Shown here: positions 24,679 to 33,366 of the stretch, piece by piece | Position numbering within the stretch: position 1 is the first letter of the stretch | Layout: each line of letters starts with the position of its first letter | Assembly: GCF_003311635.1 (NCBI RefSeq) | Contig: NZ_QEXL01000022.1 | Span: 1-35,528, forward strand | From: Novacetimonas cocois | GTDB lineage: Bacteria > Pseudomonadota > Alphaproteobacteria > Acetobacterales > Acetobacteraceae | Direction: 5' to 3' | Length of the DNA stretch: 35,528 nucleotides | Program-made: the position numbers and the translations under genes | Notes under the pieces: generated by a model | Seen by the model: only the letters and a program-made list of their open reading frames with translations | Databases searched by the model: none | What the model was told of the DNA's origin: nothing

Positions 24679-26154
24679 ATGTACACTACAAATCGAGTAC
24701 AGACGCGAGCGTGGCTGCTGTTCTGTTCCACTCTTCTGGCCCTTTCAGGATGTGCTCCCGGCAGGGATGAGCGTCCTGAAGGTAAAATCACGGATGTCAG
24801 CATCCTGAAAAGCGGTCATGATATTGAACAGGCGCAACAGCAGTCTGCTCACACATCTCCCGCCAAGGCATGGTGGCTGGTCTATCATGATCCTCAGCTT
24901 GAGCGGCTCGTAGGAGACGCGCAGGAAAGTGCTCCCTCGATCCAGATTGCACAGGCACGGTTGCGTGAGGCTGCTGCCGTAGAAGGCGCAGCGCGAGCCA
25001 ACCAGTTGCCCCATGTCGATGGGTTCGGCTGGATAGCAGGAGAGCAATTCCCTAATCACTCTTATTATCCCGCGCCATACAAAGGAAATTTCGGGAGTGA
25101 GGGTAAACTCCAGCTTGATGTTCAGTATCATGTCGATTTCTGGGGACGTTGGCGAAAACTGACACGTTCGGCACGCTACTGGCAGAAGGTTTCTTCTCTT
25201 GAGGTCGCTGATGCGCGCCTTCTGATTCAGACGGCAATGGTCAGTGCTTATGTAAGATTGGATGCAGCGTATCGGATGCGCGATGTGGCTCAGCAGGGGC
25301 TTTCACGGCGTGAAGGCATCGTGGAAATGCTGGCGTTACGGGAAAAGGCCGGGCTTTCGACCGACATCAATGCTGTGGCGGCCCGTGAGGCCCTGACCGA
25401 CACCCGCAGCCAGATTGATCTGCTGGACGGAGAGATCAGTGCCCGCAGACATGAAATCGCGGCCCTTCTCGGTAAATCGCCTGACTTCGGAGACGCGATC
25501 GCACGGCCGCATCTGCCAGTTATTGCTGATCCGGCGCCGTTGTCGAATGTTCCGGCTGTTCTTCTGGGCTATCGACCTGATGTAGAGGCCAAACGTGCGG
25601 CAGTGGAAGCCACATCCAACGCCGTTGGTGCGGCCCGCGCGGCATTCTATCCCGATGTCGATCTTGTTGCCTTTGCCGGTTTCCGGTCTCTCGATATCGG
25701 TCACATGATGCGACCGGGCAGTGTCGCGACACAGTTTGGGCCAGCCGTCACCCTTCCTATTTTCGAAGGAGGTCAGCTCCGTGCCGCCCTGAAAAACCGG
25801 CTCGGTGAGTACGATGCTGCTGTCAATGACTACAACGCGACAGTGTCAAAGGCGCTGCAGCAGGCCGCTGACGGAATCTCCGACCTGAAGGCAAGGCAGG
25901 CCACCAGGCAGGAAGCCGAGGCCGCTGTCAGGCACTGGCAGCATGTCGTCGATCTTGAACGCATCCGTCAGAAAAATGGTCTTTCGGACACCAATGATCG
26001 TCTGGCGGCCGAAACGGCATTGCTGCTCTCTGAGCGCCGTTCAGTCGAGGCGGCCGCACGCGTCGCTGAAGCCCAGATCACCCTCATTCGCGCACTCGGT
26101 GGCGCCTGGTCGCCTTCTTTCACTTTCTCTGCAGGGCAGAAATACCATGGCTGA
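24679..26154 (+). CDS. OprM/NodT-type outer-membrane factor, efflux system 2
   Basis: A 491-residue outer-membrane efflux lipoprotein (lipobox LSGC, Cys25). It shows both TolC-like repeats: WWLVYHDPQLERLVGDAQ and VDFWGRWRKLTRSARY in the first half, LLGYRPDVEAKRAAVEA and LPIFEGGQLRAALKN in the second. Three copies form the outer-membrane channel for the pump encoded downstream. It is intact, unlike its homologue in operon 1. ATG at 24679 lacks a perfect ribosome-binding site. First gene of efflux operon 2; it overlaps HlyD2 by 8 bp. Confidence 0.92.
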   Translation: MYTTNRVQTRAWLLFCSTLLALSGCAPGRDERPEGKITDVSILKSGHDIEQAQQQSAHTSPAKAWWLVYHDPQLERLVGDAQESAPSIQIAQARLREAAAVEGAARANQLPHVDGFGWIAGEQFPNHSYYPAPYKGNFGSEGKLQLDVQYHVDFWGRWRKLTRSARYWQKVSSLEVADARLLIQTAMVSAYVRLDAAYRMRDVAQQGLSRREGIVEMLALREKAGLSTDINAVAAREALTDTRSQIDLLDGEISARRHEIAALLGKSPDFGDAIARPHLPVIADPAPLSNVPAVLLGYRPDVEAKRAAVEATSNAVGAARAAFYPDVDLVAFAGFRSLDIGHMMRPGSVATQFGPAVTLPIFEGGQLRAALKNRLGEYDAAVNDYNATVSKALQQAADGISDLKARQATRQEAEAAVRHWQHVVDLERIRQKNGLSDTNDRLAAETALLLSERRSVEAAARVAEAQITLIRALGGAWSPSFTFSAGQKYHG

Positions 26155-27307
26155 TACTCCTGTTCCGGCGGCTGCGGATCCTGCCGCTATCCGTCGCAAG
26201 CGTCTGCTCTGGCTCGGTGGTGGTCTCGTAATCATCGCAGTTGGCTGGAGCGCCTATACTTTTCTCTCCAATGGTGCACTCGTTTCTACAGACGACGCAT
26301 ACGTCAATGGGCATGTTGTGGCGATTACACCACAGGTCGCGGGTACTGTCCGGGCCATCGGGGCGGACGACACTGATCGTGTGTTGACAGGTGCGTCTCT
26401 CGTGGAACTGGACACGAGTGACATGCGTATCAGGCTGGAGGCTGCTGAAGCCGGCCTGGGTCAGGCCATCCGTCATGTCCGGAGACTTTTCGCGGCTTTG
26501 GACGAAGCCAGTGCGCTCGTTGCTGTCCGTCAGACAGAACTGGATCGGGCATCGGCCGATCTCCGGGCACGCCGTATGGTGGTTGGCCAGGGGGCTGTGA
26601 CGGCGGAAGAGGCCCGCCATGCCTCGGATGCCACCAATACGGCGAAGGCTGCCCTTCAGGTTGCGCAGGCGGCGTATACCGTTGCGCTGTCCCAGACACA
26701 GGGCACGACGCTTCCTACCCATCCAGATGTTATTGCAGCAAAGGCCAGGCTCCGGGCGGCAACGCTGGATATGGAGCGTGCCACGGTGCGGACGCCGGTT
26801 GGAGGCATGGTCGCAAAACGTGATGTCCAGCTTGGACGCCGCGTCGCTGTTGGTGATCGTATGATGGCCGTCGTGCCTTTCGACCAGTTCTGGATCGACG
26901 CCAATTTCAAGGAAAGGCAACTTCGGCATGTCTGCGCCGGTCAACCCGCCACCATGACTGCGGATGTTTATGGCAGTAGCGTGATCTATCACGGCCATGT
27001 CATGGATGTGAACGCTGGCAGTGGCGCGGCTTTCGCCTTACTGCCGGCCCAGAACGCAACAGGGAACTGGATCAAGGTTGTGCAGCGTGTGCCTGTACGT
27101 ATCGCATTCGATCCGGTGGAACTGGCCCGTAAGCCTCTCCGGATCGGAATGTCGACCGAGGTGGAGATTGATACCGGACGGTGCGATCCACAGGCGGCCA
27201 GTCGTCCAGCAGCCGCTGTTGGTACAGACCTCTATACACAGCAGCAGCAGGCTGCGGACCGTCATGTTGCGGAGATCATGAAGAAAACCATGGGAGAGGT
27301 GGAATGA
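26147..27307 (+). CDS. HlyD/EmrA-type membrane fusion protein, efflux system 2
   Basis: A 386-residue adaptor with an N-terminal membrane helix (about 20-42), the EmrA-type DDAYVNGHVVAITPQVAGTV half-motif, a coiled-coil hairpin (about 90-200) and the second half-motif ATVRTPVGGMVAKRDVQLG. NATGNWIKVVQRVPVRI is also typical of EmrA. It connects MFS2 with the outer-membrane factor. ATG at 26147 was chosen because it gives the normal EmrA start; an upstream frame is a shadow. It overlaps both neighbours, so the operon is coupled. Confidence 0.93.
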   Translation: MADTPVPAAADPAAIRRKRLLWLGGGLVIIAVGWSAYTFLSNGALVSTDDAYVNGHVVAITPQVAGTVRAIGADDTDRVLTGASLVELDTSDMRIRLEAAEAGLGQAIRHVRRLFAALDEASALVAVRQTELDRASADLRARRMVVGQGAVTAEEARHASDATNTAKAALQVAQAAYTVALSQTQGTTLPTHPDVIAAKARLRAATLDMERATVRTPVGGMVAKRDVQLGRRVAVGDRMMAVVPFDQFWIDANFKERQLRHVCAGQPATMTADVYGSSVIYHGHVMDVNAGSGAAFALLPAQNATGNWIKVVQRVPVRIAFDPVELARKPLRIGMSTEVEIDTGRCDPQAASRPAAAVGTDLYTQQQQAADRHVAEIMKKTMGEVE

Positions 27308-28833
27308 GCAGGCCGGCTCCCCAGCCAATCCAGCCGCTGTCAGGGCCGCTCCTGGCGTTCGCGGCGATGACAATCGGTCTTGCCTCCTTTATGGCAGTGA
27401 CGGATATCACGATCGCGAACGTCTCGGTCCCGACCATTTCCGGCAACCTTGGTGTCAGCACCGAAATCGGCGAATGGACCATTACCTCTTTCGGAATTGC
27501 GAACGCCATTTTCATACCCCTGACGGGTTGGCTGTCGCGTCGGTTCGGGCAGGTCAGGCTGTTTGTCTGCGCGGTGGCAGCCTTCACGGTTGCCTCAGTG
27601 CTTTGTGGCATGGCGCGCTCCTTTCCGCTGTTGCTTGGTTTTCGTGTCCTTCAGGGCATGGTGTCAGGTCCGATCGTGCCACTGAGCCAGGCATTGCTCG
27701 TTGCTATATTTCCGCCGGAAAAACGGACACTGGCGGTTGCCATGTGGGCCATGACGAACATGGCGGGGCCGGTGGCAGGGCCTGTGCTCGGCGGTTGGAT
27801 TACGGACGAATACACCTGGCCGTGGATCTTTCTTGTCAACGCACCGGTTGGCATTTTCGTGGTGGTCTCCACATCGGCGCTGCTGCGGGGACGCGATACA
27901 CCGACTGTCAGACTTCCGGTTGACGTAATCGGCCTGATCCTGCTTGCCATTGCCATGGGGTGTCTGCAGGTGGCGCTTGACCGTGGACGGATACTCGACT
28001 GGTTTGCTTCGCCTTTCATCTGCACAACAGCGATCCTGTCTGTGCTGGGACTTGTATTCCTCGTTGTATGGGAACTGGGCGCCAAATATCCCATCGTTGA
28101 TCTGCATTTCTTCGCATACAGGAATTTTGCAGTTGGAACGGTCGCGGTGGCCATCGGGTTCGGGTTGTATTTCGCAGCCCTCGTGCTGGTGCCACTCTGG
28201 CTACAGACCGATATGGAATACAATGCGACATGGGCAGGGCTCGTGACCGCCCCCATGGGTGTATTTGGTATCCTGCTTGCGCCCTTTCTTGGGGCATGGG
28301 TCAGAAAGGGGGATGCGCGCCTCTTCGCGTCGCTGGCCTTCTTCTGCTGGGCCGCTGTGGCGTTCTGGCGGGCAAATTTCACGACGGATATCGATGCCGG
28401 TACGATTGCTCTCACCTGTCTGGCCCAGGGGATAGGGATCGGCTTTTTCCTGACACCTCTGACGGCTCTTTCCCTGTTTGGCATTCCGCCGGAACGCCTC
28501 GCTGCAGCGTCCGGGCTCCAGACAGCCATTCGCATGATGTCTGGAAATCTTATCGCCTCTCTCGCCCAGACGTTCTGGGATCGGCGCTCCCGTTATCATC
28601 AGGCGCATCTGGTCGAGACACTTACACCCTATCACGATCGTGCGGCGGATGCCGTGACGACCCTGAAAGGTGCGGGGCTGACGGGGGATCAGGCCTGGGG
28701 AGCTATCTACCATCAGGTGCTGGTTCAGGCAGACATGGTTTCCATGAATGAATTCTACATGATCTCCACATTTGCCTTTACGGCATCCGTGGGAATCATC
28801 TGGATTGCCCGACTGCCTCGAAAGAAAAGCTGA
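27304..28833 (+). CDS. DHA2-type MFS multidrug transporter (EmrB-like), efflux system 2
   Basis: A 509-residue antiporter with about 14 membrane segments. It shows MAVTDITIANVSVPTISGNL in helix 1, GWLSRRFGQVRLF (motif A) and NMAGPVAGPVLGGWI (motif C), as in EmrB and DHA2 drug:H+ antiporters. ATG overlaps the HlyD2 stop. Gene order is OMF-HlyD-MFS, the reverse of operon 1 (MFS-HlyD-OMF), so the two operons are not a simple recent tandem duplication. The substrate is unknown. Confidence 0.94.
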   Translation: MSRPAPQPIQPLSGPLLAFAAMTIGLASFMAVTDITIANVSVPTISGNLGVSTEIGEWTITSFGIANAIFIPLTGWLSRRFGQVRLFVCAVAAFTVASVLCGMARSFPLLLGFRVLQGMVSGPIVPLSQALLVAIFPPEKRTLAVAMWAMTNMAGPVAGPVLGGWITDEYTWPWIFLVNAPVGIFVVVSTSALLRGRDTPTVRLPVDVIGLILLAIAMGCLQVALDRGRILDWFASPFICTTAILSVLGLVFLVVWELGAKYPIVDLHFFAYRNFAVGTVAVAIGFGLYFAALVLVPLWLQTDMEYNATWAGLVTAPMGVFGILLAPFLGAWVRKGDARLFASLAFFCWAAVAFWRANFTTDIDAGTIALTCLAQGIGIGFFLTPLTALSLFGIPPERLAAASGLQTAIRMMSGNLIASLAQTFWDRRSRYHQAHLVETLTPYHDRAADAVTTLKGAGLTGDQAWGAIYHQVLVQADMVSMNEFYMISTFAFTASVGIIWIARLPRKKS

Positions 28834-28839
28834 GTCCGA

Positions 28840-28861
28840 TCAGGACGTCTTATCGTCCTGA
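28840..28861. terminator. Hairpin TCAGGACG-N6-CGTCCTGA between convergent genes
   Basis: Perfect 8-bp stem, 6-nt loop, placed between the convergent MFS2 and LysR2 genes and overlapping the LysR2 stop. There is no T-run, so it would be a weak or factor-assisted bidirectional terminator. Confidence 0.45.
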
Positions 28862-29766
28862 CGCCTCACCGGTGCACAGACTTCGCGCACGCATTGTCTG
28901 AGAAAGCGATGCGCTGCATCGCGATCGAAACGGGGATGCCATGCCTGTGCAATGACAAGTGTATCGAGTGGTACAGGAATATCGAACGTTCTCAATTGTA
29001 TCCCCAAAGCTTCGACAGCACGCAGGACAAAGCGCGGTACGAGGGCGATCAGTTCCGTACCGGGAAGAGCAGCGATCGCCAGCATGAAGGAAGGAACGAT
29101 GAGAGAAACCTGTCGCTGAAGCCCGTAATGCGCCATCAGCGCCTGATCAACAGGCCCTTCCGCACGTCCCCGGCGTGAGACACTGATTTGCGGAAACGAT
29201 ACAAAGCGTTCCGGAGAAATTTCAGTTTTGAAGATAGGGTGGTCCGGAAGTGCCAGTCCGATATGATGATCGCGAAAAATGGTCTGAACCCGTACTTCCG
29301 GTCCCATGGCCCGGAGCGCCCCGATATCGAGATCAATGCGTCCTTCGCGCAGCGCATCGTCGTCGGACTCATGTTCCTGGGCAAACCGGAGTTCCGCTTT
29401 CGGGGCATCATGAGCGATCCGGGCTGCGAGGCTTGAGGCGAACGCCGCTGTAAATCCTTCATTTGCCCGGATTGTAAACCGTCTTTCCAGTCGGTCGAGA
29501 TGCAGTTCCGTGTTCGGCAGGAGAACGTCCTGAGCTTCGGCAATGATGTTGCGGATCCGGGCGTGCTGGGTGCGGGCATACTCCGTGGCGACAAGTTCCC
29601 GTCCTGCCCGTACCAGAATGGGATCGCCCATGATTTCACGGGCACGGGCGAGCAGACGGCTCACGGAAGGTGGGCTTAGCCCAAGGCGTTCCGCTGTACG
29701 GCCCACGCTCTGTTCCTCAATAAGGATGTCCAGTGCATGGAGAAGATTGAGGTCCGTCGGTTTCAC
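28840..29766 (-). CDS. LysR-family regulator 2 (NodD-like), paralogue of LysR1
   Basis: A 308-residue LysR regulator of the same branch as LysR1, with matching segments NLLHALDILIEEQSV, ISVSRRGRAEGP and AQAWHPRFDRDAAHRFLR. Winged helix at about 4-62, effector domain after about 90. The start is GTG at 29766 with a weakly placed GGAG upstream. It is convergent with efflux operon 2 and divergent from the siderophore-interacting protein and ribB, so it could govern either. It may also act on the ATACAT-N11-ATGTAT site. Confidence 0.9.
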   Translation of the reverse strand: MKPTDLNLLHALDILIEEQSVGRTAERLGLSPPSVSRLLARAREIMGDPILVRAGRELVATEYARTQHARIRNIIAEAQDVLLPNTELHLDRLERRFTIRANEGFTAAFASSLAARIAHDAPKAELRFAQEHESDDDALREGRIDLDIGALRAMGPEVRVQTIFRDHHIGLALPDHPIFKTEISPERFVSFPQISVSRRGRAEGPVDQALMAHYGLQRQVSLIVPSFMLAIAALPGTELIALVPRFVLRAVEALGIQLRTFDIPVPLDTLVIAQAWHPRFDRDAAHRFLRQCVREVCAPVRRQDDKTS

Positions 29767-29832
29767 GTTTTCAAATCACTCCACGTCTTACGTCACGACC
29801 TTGTTCAGGATGCCAGTAATCTTCAGATGCGA

Positions 29833-29875
29833 CCATTTCATATAATGGAATGATACTTTCCATTTCACGGTATTT
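29833..29875. promoter_or_regulatory. Repeated CCATT/AATGG motifs and 29-nt element (copy 2)
   Basis: AATGGAA-N7-TTCCATT (29844-29864) is a perfect inverted repeat, preceded by CCATT (29833-29837) that also pairs with AATGG. It overlaps the 29-nt element (29847-29875) shared with the promoter of efflux operon 2. It lies between LysR2 and the siderophore-interacting gene and is the best operator candidate there. Confidence 0.45.
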
Positions 29876-29999
29876 TTTGAAGGTTGGATCAGACCGTAAG
29901 GTGTTCTCAGACAAGAGGGCCAATTTTCCACGGCTCTGCCTTCCCCAGAGGGCCAGAGCCTTTTCATTTGCGGTCCCCGGATTTCTGAAAGTCATCGTG

Positions 30000-30734
30000 A
30001 TGAAAATGATGTCACAAAACAGGACGTTACGTCCGGCAGTCGTCAAGGCGGTGCATGATGTGACGCCGCACATGCGGCGCGTCACGCTCGTCGGAGACGA
30101 TATCAAGAGACTACCGGTTGAGCATCCCGCGCAATGGATGAAGGTGTTCCTTCCTGCACCGCCCGGCCGCAAGCCGGAAGGACGTGCCTATACGATCCGC
30201 CGCTATGAGGCGACTGCCGGGTTGATGGAAATGGATTTTGTCCTGCATGGCGACAACGGTCCGGCGTCTGCCTGGGCCGAAAAGGCAAAAGTTGGGGATG
30301 TGCTTCAACTGGCAGGGCCGCGCGCAGGATACCGCGTTGATCCCGCTGCAAGTCGCCATCTTATGGTGGGGGATGCGACGTCGCTTCCAGCGATAGCGGC
30401 TATTCTTGAGGCGTTACCACTTGGCGTTACTGCCGATGCCTTTATTGAAGTGAATGGCAAAGATGAAGAACAGAAACTGGAAACTGCTGCATCCCTGAAT
30501 GTTACCTGGCTGCATTCGGGTAGCGAGCCTCCCGGCACGACGGGGCAGCTCGAACTCGCCGTACAGGGGGCAGTTCTTGACCTGTCCGATTGTCAGGTGT
30601 GGGTCGCGGGTGAGTCTTTCATGGTCAGAGCCGTGCGGACTTATCTGACCGTCGATCGTCTGCTTCCTTCTGGTCGCCTGCATGCGGCCGGTTACTGGAA
30701 AATGGGCGATGCGGACCATCGTGACCGTGGCTGA
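30000..30734 (+). CDS. Siderophore-interacting protein (ViuB/YqjH-type ferric-chelate reductase)
   Basis: A 244-residue cytoplasmic flavoprotein. FAD motif RAYTIRRYE at residues 62-70, the NGPASAW phosphate-binding segment at 86-92, and the NAD(P)H-domain entry GDATSLPAIAAIL at 124-136. Members reduce the ferric iron held in an imported siderophore so that the iron is released. ATG at 30000 was chosen; in-frame ATGs at 30006 and 30009 are also possible, and the longer upstream frame lacks family similarity. It lies 50 bp before ribB on the same strand, suggesting joint expression of the reductase and its flavin supply. Confidence 0.9.
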   Translation: MKMMSQNRTLRPAVVKAVHDVTPHMRRVTLVGDDIKRLPVEHPAQWMKVFLPAPPGRKPEGRAYTIRRYEATAGLMEMDFVLHGDNGPASAWAEKAKVGDVLQLAGPRAGYRVDPAASRHLMVGDATSLPAIAAILEALPLGVTADAFIEVNGKDEEQKLETAASLNVTWLHSGSEPPGTTGQLELAVQGAVLDLSDCQVWVAGESFMVRAVRTYLTVDRLLPSGRLHAAGYWKMGDADHRDRG

Positions 30735-30783
30735 CAGATCCCGCTTCACGACAATCATGCAAAACAGGAAAGGCTGACGCCCT

Positions 30784-31443
30784 ATGAACGTCGCACACGG
30801 TCACTCTATCCGCTCCATAATTCCCACTGTTGCCCGTGCGATCGAGGCTATGCGTGCAGGGCGAATGGTTATCATGGTAGACGATGACAACAGGGAGAAC
30901 GAAGGCGACCTGGTCATGGCGGCTGAATTCGTGACTCCTGATGCAATCAATTTCATGATTACACATGGACGAGGGTTGGTGTGCCTACCCCTTGCCGAGG
31001 AATACGTTGAACGTCTTTCATTGCCGATGATGGCTGATGAGAATACCTGTCCGTTTGGTACCGCCTTTACAGTATCGATTGATGCGAAGGAAGGAACCAC
31101 GACAGGGATTTCTGCCAATGATCGCGCCCGGACGATCCGCGCGGCGATTGAACCGGGTGCTTCGAAGCAGGATTTCATGGTGCCAGGTCATATCTTTCCG
31201 CTGAAGGCTGCAAAAGGAGGAACGCTCTCACGGCGCGGTCATACGGAGGGATCGGTGGATTTGGCTCTGCTTTCTGGCCTCAAACCTGCTGGAGTGCTCT
31301 GTGAAATCCTGAACGAGGACGGCACCATGGCCCGCCGGACGCAACTGGATGTGTTTTCTCAACGGTTTGATCTGCCAATAATCAGTATTGCAGACATTCT
31401 GCGGGAGGTTATGGCGTCACAATACGACACAGTCGTTATATGA
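30784..31443 (+). CDS. ribB: 3,4-dihydroxy-2-butanone 4-phosphate synthase
   Basis: A 219-residue stand-alone RibB, which makes the four-carbon precursor of riboflavin from ribulose 5-phosphate. The signature DDDNRENEGD covers residues 33-42 (acidic Mg-binding and catalytic residues), followed by THGRGLVCLPL (60-70) and RRGHTEGSVDLALL. There is no GTP cyclohydrolase II domain, so it is not a RibBA fusion. I saw no FMN riboswitch in the 50-bp gap upstream; the gene appears to follow the siderophore-interacting gene's promoter. Probably an extra copy devoted to iron-linked flavin demand, since a housekeeping rib operon would be expected elsewhere. Confidence 0.95.
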   Translation: MNVAHGHSIRSIIPTVARAIEAMRAGRMVIMVDDDNRENEGDLVMAAEFVTPDAINFMITHGRGLVCLPLAEEYVERLSLPMMADENTCPFGTAFTVSIDAKEGTTTGISANDRARTIRAAIEPGASKQDFMVPGHIFPLKAAKGGTLSRRGHTEGSVDLALLSGLKPAGVLCEILNEDGTMARRTQLDVFSQRFDLPIISIADILREVMASQYDTVVI

Positions 31444-31491
31444 GTTTGGAAAAGAAAAAATGAAATTGCAGAAAAGAGGGAGGGTATACCC

Positions 31492-31501
31492 ATTGTGAGG
31501 T
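31492..31501. other. 10-bp palindrome GGGTATACCC after ribB
   Basis: A self-complementary 10-mer in the gap between ribB and the convergent FRG gene (31444-31600). It could be part of a promoter or protein site. Otherwise this AT-rich gap shows nothing I can name. Confidence 0.2.
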
Positions 31502-31600
31502 GTCCTTCATTGACCTGAAATTAAGCTGCGTTGAAGCTGATTTATGCTTATGCAAGAGAGGTAAATTAAGGATGCGTTAGATTAGAAAATAAGAATATAT

Positions 31601-32731
31601 CTATTCATAAAAAAGACGTGTCCTAACATCCTCGCAAATACCATCCAGGCCGGGGAACATGGAAGAAGCCGTTACACCCATGCTCCTTAAATCATTCAGA
31701 GCATTATTTCGTTCACTCCATGGTATATCAAACGCGCGCAGGAATGAGTCATTTTTTTCATTTCTAGTGCTTATGAATTTTATATAATCTTCGATGTTCC
31801 TCAGGTTGGTCAGCATGGCCACAGCTTGCTGTGGTAATGCGCGTGTGTTGGCAATTGGAAGTAGGTCAAGAATGGTAACGTAAGGCTCAGTATTGATCAG
31901 ATAGGCCTGATTGGTTTGATTTGGAGACCATGCTTGGCAATTGAAAAGAAAAATTCGTGCAAAGCTTTTTTTTAAATTTTCCGTAGACGGGGGAACCCCA
32001 CGAAATGCAAAAAAGGCTGCTACGTAGGGTGAACGCGTCCAATCTAATAAAGGCGTGGGGAAACCATGATGTTGGGCAAGGTTATATAAACCACCTAAAA
32101 CATCGGGTCGGTCTATATCATAAAAAAAGGGAAATTGAGATAATAGTTCCTTCCTTAGGGTTGGAATATCTTCCCGGCGATAACGCTGTAAATCGCATCG
32201 ACCAGTTCGATGAAAAGAAGTTTGCAAAGGCCACGCCTCTCGTTGCCCTCGAAATACGTAATCTGATACTTTTATTTTGGATATATATTCTTTGAATTCG
32301 TTCCACGTTGAAACCGATGGGTCTGCCTGCCAGATAGACTGTTTCGATAACGGGGATTGGTGAAGTTCTCCTTTCCCGCTACTGACTGTAGTTATGAAGC
32401 TTAATAATAATTTTCCGGACGGATTAAGTTCAATTTCGATATTTGCAATGTCTGGATGCTGAAATTGATCTTCGTATATCTTGAGTTCATGTGATGACAT
32501 GGCTTGTTTTGTTGTATTATTGAACGCTATAATTTTCACGTTTGCATTGTATTTCAAATGCCCGATGGGAATTGTTATTTCTGGTATAAGCGTGGAAGGT
32601 AGGTTCGGATCTGTCGGCCGAAAAATTGCAGATCCCGAGTAGTGATCCAAGCGCAATTCTAAATCAAATATGACTTGACCGGAGGGTTCACCAGTTAAGA
32701 CGCCGAGCCATTGTCCTGCTAATGAATTCAT
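31601..32731 (-). CDS. FRG-domain protein with an N-terminal beta-rich region
   Basis: A 376-residue protein. The C-terminal part has the FRG domain: YVFRGQREAWPL (158-169), TSFHR (171-175) and LAQHHGFPTPLLDWTRSPYV (218-237). Residues 1-130 look beta-rich (alternating strands such as GQVIFDLELRLDHYSGSAIF) and match nothing I know; they may be a recognition domain. FRG proteins occur often in defence islands and mobile elements, but their biochemistry is poorly known. The gene is markedly AT-rich compared with ribB, a sign of separate origin. ATG at 32731. The next gene upstream on the same strand is the RES toxin, 116 bp away. Confidence 0.8.
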   Translation of the reverse strand: MNSLAGQWLGVLTGEPSGQVIFDLELRLDHYSGSAIFRPTDPNLPSTLIPEITIPIGHLKYNANVKIIAFNNTTKQAMSSHELKIYEDQFQHPDIANIEIELNPSGKLLLSFITTVSSGKGELHQSPLSKQSIWQADPSVSTWNEFKEYISKIKVSDYVFRGQREAWPLQTSFHRTGRCDLQRYRREDIPTLRKELLSQFPFFYDIDRPDVLGGLYNLAQHHGFPTPLLDWTRSPYVAAFFAFRGVPPSTENLKKSFARIFLFNCQAWSPNQTNQAYLINTEPYVTILDLLPIANTRALPQQAVAMLTNLRNIEDYIKFISTRNEKNDSFLRAFDIPWSERNNALNDLRSMGVTASSMFPGLDGICEDVRTRLFYE

Positions 32732-32847
32732 GTTGTGTTATCCATTATTTTTACAAAATATTGTATCTGAATTTATGGTAGACAGACGGGGCACGCACCA
32801 AAGCGGATGGCAGATGATCACCATTCTGTAGTTGCTCCCCTGCCAGT

Positions 32848-33366
32848 TTATGGCCAGGATGCTGCCGTCGTTGGTAAACGCTTCTCGTCGTCAATGATCG
32901 TCACGCGACTAGGCGGGCCATCTGACCAACTCCAGAATACAAGATTTCGATCACTTTGCGTTGCTCCGGGAGCAAAGCTGGGGACGATGATGCCAGCTGT
33001 TCCGTTGGCCATGAGTGCCTTTGCTAGTTCCCATGAGGGCGGCGTTGTGCCTTGATTAGCAACGTCTTCCCACGGACAGGCCAAAGTGGCGGAGGAGAAG
33101 CCCAGATCGTTAAGGCAGGATGGATCGGTCAAATCTAGGACGGGTTCGCTATCGACGTCATAGGCACAAATAGTTAAAGGCTGCGGCTTGAACGGAAAAC
33201 CCTGTTGTGCTTCGAGCCACGCAGTCTCCATCCGAAGTGATGTGTATAGGGCAGGTGTGCCGACCGGGTTGAAGCGCCCTCCGTGGAGCGCCGCACCATC
33301 GCCTGACAGTGGGGTGAAAGACCAGCGGGGATTGTGAGCCCTGAATACCCGTCCGGTGAACCTCAC
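32848..33366 (-). CDS. RES-domain toxin
   Basis: A 172-residue RES toxin: RVFRAHNPRW (6-15), GGRFNPVGTPALYTS (29-43) with the conserved Arg31, TAWLEA with Glu52, and a C-terminal SDRNLVFWSW. RES toxins have an ADP-ribosyltransferase-like fold and are known to destroy NAD+ or ADP-ribosylate a target, stopping growth. Start is GTG at 33366, with GGGGGA six bases upstream, overlapping the antitoxin stop in a GTGA. Translation is therefore coupled to the antitoxin, as is usual for this toxin class. Confidence 0.93.
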   Translation of the reverse strand: MRFTGRVFRAHNPRWSFTPLSGDGAALHGGRFNPVGTPALYTSLRMETAWLEAQQGFPFKPQPLTICAYDVDSEPVLDLTDPSCLNDLGFSSATLACPWEDVANQGTTPPSWELAKALMANGTAGIIVPSFAPGATQSDRNLVFWSWSDGPPSRVTIIDDEKRLPTTAASWP

